From positions 5,952,042-6,016,041 of the forward strand of contig NC_087377.1 of NCBI RefSeq assembly GCF_963675165.1: a stretch of DNA of 64,000 bases, in the 5' to 3' direction. This document shows positions 24,901-33,900 of this stretch, piece after piece. This DNA is from Halichondria panicea (lineage: Eukaryota; Porifera; Demospongiae; Suberitida; Halichondriidae). Under the pieces are notes generated by a model that saw only the letters and a program-made list of their open reading frames with translations, searched no databases and was not told where the DNA came from. How positions within the stretch are numbered: position 1 is the stretch's first letter; each line of letters starts with the position of its first letter. The position numbers and the translations under genes are program-made.

Positions 24901-27900
24901 GTGTTTCTAGTCAAGGCTGTGGCGCAGAGGTACTGTACTAGGTAGAGGAGTTCGAGTACAGTGCATGCAGTGTTGGTAGACTTGTGCAATGCAAATTCAA
25001 AACAGCAGCTGCTGATATTGGTGGGCGGGTCTGGTCAAAGTTTATGGCTTCCAGTAGAACCTAGCTGCTTGGAGAAGTAGCTAGCTCTCATACTTGACAG
25101 CTGTAGCTGTTCTAACTGCATATTCTGAGGCACAACTGTGAGAGCAAGCTTGACTGTCTCCATTGATGTTCAAATGACTGTTTTGCTGTTTTTTTCAGTA
25201 AATAAATCAGTTGTTGACTGGTTGCCTAGTAATTATGGTTTATAAACAACCTCAGCCTCGGGCTACGCCCTCGGCATTGGTTGGTTATAAGCCATAATTA
25301 CTAGTCAACCAGTCAATAACTATAACATACCACACCTACGTGTATTAGGAGGGTATGCACCCAGTGTATCCATGCTATACTGTGGTTACATATCCCATCA
25401 GCTGCGTCCCAGAGTAACCACACTAGCAGAGGATGTAATAATTATGGGTGCATATAATTATTATCCGTAAGTAGTTGTGGTGTGGTACCGGTGACATAAT
25501 TATTTTCGCGGGTAGCTGCTATTTCTGCGACTGAGAGTAAAATCGATTCGCAAAAATGTGTACTTGCGGATAATTGGAAAATGTAATTAAAACCACTGGC
25601 GAGTAATTAGAAACGTTATGATAATTTCACAACTTGAAGGATTTGGCAGAATACCAGCAAAATATGATAAACAGTGAAATCGCAAACAAATCTACGTGTA
25701 CCTGAAAATATGTCACCTTCTTCAGGTACATGTACCTATAGTACATAAAGCTAACAACTAGCTTGTACATACATGTAGTACGCACATTTTAAATTTATGG
25801 TGAAGCAATTGTTTGTGCCCGGCTGTGTGTATAGCAATTAAGGCTTTGACTTTCTACATGTATGCCTACAGGAAAAGTGATGTCCTGGTCGAAGGTTGGA
25901 ACCGCAGCAACTTGGGAAACTGATAAAAATATGGCGACAATGGTCTTCAACTTGTATGGCATGACAAAAGCTGTCCAAAGAAGCATAGTGATTCATGAAT
26001 TTGGCCATGCCTTGGGACTGGATCACGAGCATCAACGATCCGACTTCTGGGATGTCTTGCAGCCATTCACTATCGGAACAAATCAAATGAAGAACGGAGA
26101 CAGTGGGCGTTGCATATCAGCTTCTGAGGCTGTTTTCAATCTCAGGGAAACGATTGGAAGTGATCGAACTGAATATGACAGCAAGAGCATCATGCATTAC
26201 TGGTAAGTGACTATTCTGTATGCATGTTAGAACACCTCCAAATGGTGCATGCCTGGTCTAAATTTATGTTACCATCTGGCCCACTGCTAAAAAGCTAAAA
26301 GCTCGGCCTATTTTAAGTAATTTACCTACTGGCTGTAATAATACGAAATACAAAAATAAAGATGTATACCGTAGAAACTGGATTATTGGCGCATGCGCTT
26401 TTGGGGTCAATAGCAGAGCTCTATACGCTTACATGTATATTCGAGAATACGCCTATAATGCAGTCATTTCGAGCCCCACCCAGCAACCGGATGTCTCTGT
26501 GATGAGAGCTGACTTGCAAGCTGGCTTGAAAGTGAGCAAGCAAGACAAGCAGGCAACCCTAACTGGATCTGTATCATACTATTATATTGCAGTTCATTTT
26601 GCAAATCATAGCCAGCTAGTAAGTATAACATATTGACCATGAACTTGGAATAAAAGGACCTCATGTACGTCTCACATTCTCTCAGCCATGATCAGACAAG
26701 GTAACAGCATGCCCAGACAGTCCTTCCAGATGGATATTACCAGCTATAATTATAGCTATCGTGCACTGTACAAGCTAACTAGCTCATAGATAAACAAAAT
26801 TAGCTGAATTAATTCTAAAATTTCACTAATAGCCTTCGTATAATTGGAAAAGCGCTTCAATTCAAATAAAAAGCCTACAGTTGACCATGCACTTAAAATA
26901 AAGATACGCTTATAGTCGAGTAAGCGCTAATAATCCAGTTTCTACGGTATCCTATTTCCTCCGTACAGAGATGCTCACGGTGTAATAGTCATTCATGGTG
27001 ATATAATTTATATCACTGATATTTCCCCATTGCGACCAGACATGTACATTTTGTAGATAATTTTCTGCCCTCTTGCACGCTAGGCTGCCATAAAGCTTTA
27101 CAAAATGAAAGCACCGCAGGTACTGATGCCTCGGTGGAGATGCCACGGTGGAGATGCCAAAGCTACATAACAAATAGCTGATGAACATTTTTGCAATAAT
27201 TATTTTGCTGCATGCAAACTCAAAGAGTGGGTAATGATCGACCATGATTGTCGTTAAAAACGATCGATGCCAAAAGTTAAAGTCTAAAATTAATGGCTGC
27301 CATCAGCAGAGCCTTGCAGCTCTCTTCCTCACTCTTGCAGCTACCAATAGCTAGCGTTCTAGTGCAGAGCTAACTACTAAGTAGAGTAGTAACACTCGGT
27401 AAACAAGTTTGGCTACGTGCTCTTCTGAAAAGGCTGCAATGGCATTCCAAGTAAGCAAAACTAGGCATAACTCGAGAATGAAGCATTATTTTGCAAATCC
27501 ACGAATTAAAATTCAAGTAAACATGACTAGAAGCCTATAGAAACTCTTGATTCATCCTTGAGCAGCTGTAGCAGTCTACACAGACACACACACAGACACA
27601 CAAACACACTACCGTATACCTCGCTTGCGCATGCGCACCGAGGCATAAAAACCATTTGCAATGTGAAAAATTTCTTGGATTGACCAGGGAACAGTGTCAA
27701 TTACATTTTGTAAAATTTACTTTAGTTTTATTATGAGCCTTCGTTCTTGATTTATGCCTAGTTTTGTTTGCCATTGCAGCCTTTTTAGAAGAGTGCTTAT
27801 AGCAAAACTTGTCTATGGAGTGTTGCTACTCTACTTAGTAGATACATGACATAATTATACAGTGTACTACGCTAGGTGTTGGTAGCTGCAAGACAGGAAT

Positions 27901-30900
27901 GAGAATGAGCCTTTATCAGTAGGTTTTACATAGGATTGGCAGTGGGTTTGCCCGTGTTTAGCAATATTTCAATTATTTTGACTCATGTTCAAACTGTTCG
28001 GAAAGGCCACATCAAGGAACTGGCTAGACAGATAGTTTATTTAGCCTTTTCTTTCTTTGTATCTCTCATTTCATAATCCATGAACATTTTAATGAATGAA
28101 TATTGTCATTTTAAAAATTGTACTATTTTGACGTTTCACCGCTCTTTGTCTGACTGACTAAGTAAGTAAGTAAGTGAGTAAGTAAGTTTCTTGCCCAGCA
28201 TTTGCTCCAAGTACAGCCATCTCCAGGACATTCTGCACAGGGTTTCCAAACGACTACAACCTGGATTACAAAGCGCTACTTCAGATTTGCGATTGCTTCC
28301 ACGAGGCAGATGACCTCTCAGTCTCTATTTCTCTTACCTAGACAATTCCGCCATCTTTAATGACTCAGCAATTATTGCGTTGTGGCCAAATAATAGATAG
28401 GCGTGGCTAAGAAACCGTGCGCCCACTGCTGTGCTTTTCCAGAGCCTGAGGTGTTGCTTTACTTCACACTGTTCAGCTCTAGCTCCCTTTCTCTGACAGG
28501 CATGCTATATGCACTGGCTAGATATCATGCTCTTAAAATGGCTGTCATTTAACACAAATTCAACATATCAAGCAATTAATAGTATGATATTATCCTATGG
28601 ATACTGAAGATTATCACGAGTCTGTGCCAGTAACTGCACGAGTGCCTGCAAGGCACGAGTGACAGTTACTAGGCACGGACGAGTGATAATCATCAGTATC
28701 CATAGGATAATGCATTTATTGCTTGGCAACCAAAATGCAAGTTGAATCTGCGCATGCGCAACATGCGGTTGCTTTATCAACCAGAAGAATGCGTAGCAAC
28801 AAAATTGATTTCTCCCAGTTGAAGACGAGTTTAAGAGAAAGAAAACAGCTAGAAAGACAAAGAAATAAGACTCTAGAACACCAAGAGAGCTTGCAGAAGG
28901 CTACTTAAAGATTTTGTAGAGAACAGACAAGAAAAAAGACAAGAAAAACGTTGACAACCAGCAACCCGTTTTGAAAATGGATAGTTCTGAAGGATAAACA
29001 GCATGTGCTTGCTTTCTATCATGCTCCAGTGTATCAGAAGAGGAAACATGCACCGCTATAACTGAAGAAAAGTGTGACAACCGTTTTTGAAGCCAAAACG
29101 ACTTTATACAAGCCTGAACAGGCTTATATGGTGGTCCAGTACACTTCTACATGTGCAATACTCCGCTCAAAGCACCCACTTCCAACACTGATGCCTGTTT
29201 GATGCGTTAAATATGAACACTGACAACCTCCTGACCCTCAGCTTCACTGCAAAAATAGCACAGAAGTGATACAGAGCATCAGAAAACAAGAAAAGAGACT
29301 GATAAACATTGCAATGCATGATTATAAGTGTGTAAACTATGTTTTTTCTTGTTCTCTCACTGCTGAAAACGTTTTATTCCAAATAAGAATCACTTCCTAG
29401 TGTGCAATAACAAGTGTGCAATAATACTTCCGGGTGTGCAATATGGAAAAATATCTGCACAGTCGGTGATGAGTCGCTTCCTGTGCAATTTGAATGTAAA
29501 ACGCTGATGTCAGCACTTATTAAAAAGCAATAATACTCATTATTAGTCCAGAGATATTCGAGAAGATATCTGATTAGTTCTGTCTTTTCTTCTTGAACTT
29601 CTGTACTGCCTCTTGACGTTCCACTTATGCATGTCATGATACGTAAATTTATACTTCTGCACTGAAAAACAAAGGGAATCCGACTAGAAAAAGATTTTCA
29701 ATGTGAAAAATTGCTAGGATTGGCCAGGGGAACCACAAAAAAGCGTGGAAACAAGAAATCAGACGAGAGCATAACTCCAATCCGTTACAACGTCATGAAC
29801 ATGTACAATACATAGTATAGACTGTGTTCCAGATCCATCTACCAGCTTCCATCCACCACATCATTCCATGCAGGTCACCAGTACAGTAATTCTACAGTAA
29901 ATCATCATGATTATAATTATGCCTGCACAATGGATGTATAATAAATATATATAAGGATTGGTCTGATTATAGATGTATAATAAATATATATAAGGATTGG
30001 TCATGTACATGTAACTCATAATTTTTTTGATGAAAATAGCAAGGCACCTGTCAGGCGAGCTGTTTTCAGCAGCTATTGAAGTACATGTATGATCGGCATG
30101 CAAACAATATTAATAATTAATTTTGGCTCAAAGTGATTTTGAAATTATTGTAGGTTTGACATGAACTGGTTGCTACCCGCCTACCGTTCTCTTGCCAACA
30201 TTAAAACAAATACACAACTGACTGTTGCTCAGAAGAAAGTACTTGAGGGTGTACATGCTCATGACTGCCGCAAAGGAGCACAATTGTCAAAAAATCCTTC
30301 GATACTGGATTATACGACTCTAAACAAGTCCTATGCAGCTATGTCTCAAGGTGAGCTGCATGTACACTGTAGCATAATTACATGCATGAAGTATTGTTCT
30401 GATCATCTTATAGTCTGAGAATTTCACCAATATTGTTTTGATTTACCACATAATTATGCCTCGAGGCGTAGCCGCACGAGGGATACGGTAAAGCTGACTG
30501 TGTGTGTGTGTGTCTGTGTGTCTGTTCCAGCTGTAACTGCTCAACGGTTGCAATGCGACAAAAGCTAACAGCTTCTATAGGCTTCTAGGCACGTTCTCTT
30601 GGATTTTGATTCGTGGATTTGCAAACTAAAGCTTCTTTCTCGAGTTATGGCTAGTTTGACTCACATTGAAGGCTGTTGCAGTCTCTTCAGAATCTTTCAT
30701 AGCATCATCTGTTCGCACAAACTTTCTATTCAACATAATGAGTTAGCCTTGCACTAAAGCGCTAGCTTTTTGTTAGCTACAATACTCAGAAAATATCTGT
30801 TAAAACAGCTAGCTAGCAATACAGTAGCCATTTGTGAAATTGATCTCTTTGGACCACACCCTTTAATTATTCCTGTGGATGTAATGCGCATGCGCGCTCA

Positions 30901-33900
30901 TTCCCCATGTGTGAGAAATAACATCCAAGATCCAGATCCAGATCCTCCTGGCAGAATCATCTTTGTCTTGAGTGCCTGGTAAGCCACAAAACACTACCAT
31001 ATAACAATATAGATAACAATAATTTTTTTTATGCATTTACACAGGTCTTTTCTTCTTAGATATTATATACACTGAACTACAGATCCTGGAAGAATCAATT
31101 TTCTTCTTTCTTGAGGTCCTAGTAGACCACATAATACAACAATAGATGCATGTAAATAAGTCTTTTCTTCTCAGTGACTTTATATAGATAATAAGCTAAC
31201 TTTAATATAAAATTCATTATAGAAACTAATATAACACTCTAATACTTTTCAGCGAAAGCAAAAACATGGCGAGAGGCATTAGCACAGCGCCAGCTTGAAC
31301 ACTAGTATATACATGTATCTATGTACTTATAATTACATGTTTTAGACTTTAATTAACGTTATTACTACTTTTTTCCGTATACTTGAATCTGTGGCTTATG
31401 CCCTCCATTGCGTTGTCGAGAAGGCTTGCACATGCACTAGTCAGAAGCCAGATCTCAACTGCCTCTACGATGGTCGTATGGTCGGGTTATCTTCCAGTTG
31501 GAAGTACAAAGACTTGCCATAGCCTATACAGGAACCAAGCTCAGACATTCCGACCATTCGACCATTTGTACATGTAGAGGTAGATGAGTACAAAGACTTG
31601 CCATAGCCTATACAGGAACCAAGCTCAGACATTCCGACCATACGACCATTTGTACATGTAGAGGTAGATGAGAGCCTCTTCTGGCTTCTGAGTAGTGTGC
31701 CAGCTTTCTCGCAATGGAGGGCAGCCAGCCACAGCTAGCTAAACTACATATATAGTACAATGTAGATAGTACATTGATAGTACATAGGCGTGGACGGCCA
31801 CGCCTATGGTTACTATCACCCATGCAATAGATACCAGGCCGTATTTTATCAGCCTGGGGCTGAGGCTAGAACATGCAGGAGCCCAGTGGAGTTAGTGGGC
31901 GACATGTCTTCTTAAGTTTTTCAGTAATTTTTATAATCCTTTTTTCCTCAGATCTTCAAAGGACCAGTGACACAAAACTATTAATTAGCTTTCTTTTACT
32001 TCTCGAAGACAACTTACGTATTAAGGGCGTATAAAAAGAAGAGGGCATGCAACTCGCTATGTACTGTATGTACTCAGCATACTTCATATCAGAGGCCAGA
32101 TATAGTTTACAATTATGTGAACAAGTGGGTGGTGTTATGTACGGAGTGGGCGTGTACATAGAGCTGCCTAGCCTAGTTCAGAGGAGGTACGACAACATTA
32201 CGTGTGGGACAATGGACTGTAAATTAACATGCAGCAAAGATGTGGTGGTGGGCGTGGCCTTTATCATTCAGACCACACCTACAATACTATTTACTGCTGT
32301 TGATAGAAATTTCATTGTCCGCGCACGTGATGTTGTCGTACCTCGTCCTCTGAGCCTAGTTTACAATGTAGTACAGAAAAGCATCATGACCAGTAGTCCA
32401 GCCAGACCCCAAGACAACCCCTTTAAGTGTGAAGTTAGTCACTGGACGTATTGTTAAAAAGTACCAGTTCAACTCCTGGTAGATCTATTAATGCAGTGGA
32501 CAGGACTTTCGTATCTTCTTGGTGCTGCTGAATGCACTGCCTTTAATACTGCTAGTACGAGCCATACTGCTGGTTTTATCAACGCTGAATGCTGCAATAA
32601 TTGAGCTAAAGTCTATTTGGAAGTTGTGTGGTCAATTATGGCTTCATTTATGCTTTACGGTTGACAAGTATGCCAGTAACTTCTGCATGGAAAGTGACTG
32701 GTTAAGCTCGATCAGCATAATTATAGTGATAGAAGCGCTTTTTAACAAGAAATCCAATACTATGAAACTTTGAATTTCAGTGCAGTATGACAAAGTTATA
32801 ACACGAACGTCAACAACACTTTCCCCAAAATCCATTCATTGCTATGTCCAATCGGGCACCTTCAGAAGTGTTAGCTGTAGTAGCAGATAAGGTCTCCTTA
32901 TTAATTTTTGTGATGGGATGTAGATCAGGCTCCACCCTCACGTCATGGCATACCTCAGTCAGAACTGAAGCTGTTAAGTCCCTTGTTTCGTTATGCCTAA
33001 TAATAGGGAAAGCCCCTCTTGGGTAAGGGATAGCATGCTCAACCGAGAACCGGGAACAAGTTGTGAGTAAGCCTGCAGGCATCTGGAATGTGATGATACT
33101 AATGTACATGTATCTCTAAACGCACTCTTGTGGAGGTTGAACCCATACTCTTGTAATGATATTAGCATTGAGCCAAGAGCAACTATCTTGTGTTTCCTTT
33201 CGGATGTCCCATTTGTTCTGAAGCTATTGTGATATGGTCTCTATGGGGTAGTTTTGTGATGATGGGGATGGTATCACTTTCTGTAGAGGTTCAGTTACTT
33301 TCCGGGAATCGTCGAAGTAGTGGTTACAGGTTGATGAGTTCAGCATACTAATTCCACCGAGCTCTGCAGGGAGGTCTAAGATTCCTCTCTGTGTTGTTTA
33401 GAGGTGGTTTGCCGGTGAGAGCTAGATGACAGCAAGTTTCTTCTAATGATTTCCTCAATCTCTCCCAAGAGATGGCAGATGTTCAGTACGGTCCTTGTCA
33501 GGAAAGACCATCTACTGCTCCAGCCATGTGTGTATGCTGCGTGTGGTTGTGTGCCGGCCCATTGGCACAGTTTGAGGAGCTCCGCTTTCCAGGTTTCAAG
33601 TTTCGTATGTACAAAATTCTCTACATCTGTAGGTGTCACCAATGCCGATAGGTCTCATACCTGGGCATTTTTCTAGGGCAATGAGACGACATGCTAAGAG
33701 CCTTGGTGGTTAGAGTCTTTCCAATCATACGCTTCAAGGCCCAAAGGCTTTCAGGGCTTAGTAGAACCCTCACTATACGTTCGGTCTCCCGGCCTTTGGG
33801 CTTCTTAAATCACATAGAAACTTCCTAAACAATGTACAAAATGAGGGGCTATTTGAAAGAAATTATGGAATTAAAACAACCGTGAGAGCCTCAAGTCCAA

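Noticed and set aside
28723..28908. Basic helical 61-residue frame in gene 2 intron 5
   Set aside because: Contains no splice signals in the right phase and the gene 2 protease joins exon 5 to exon 6 directly.
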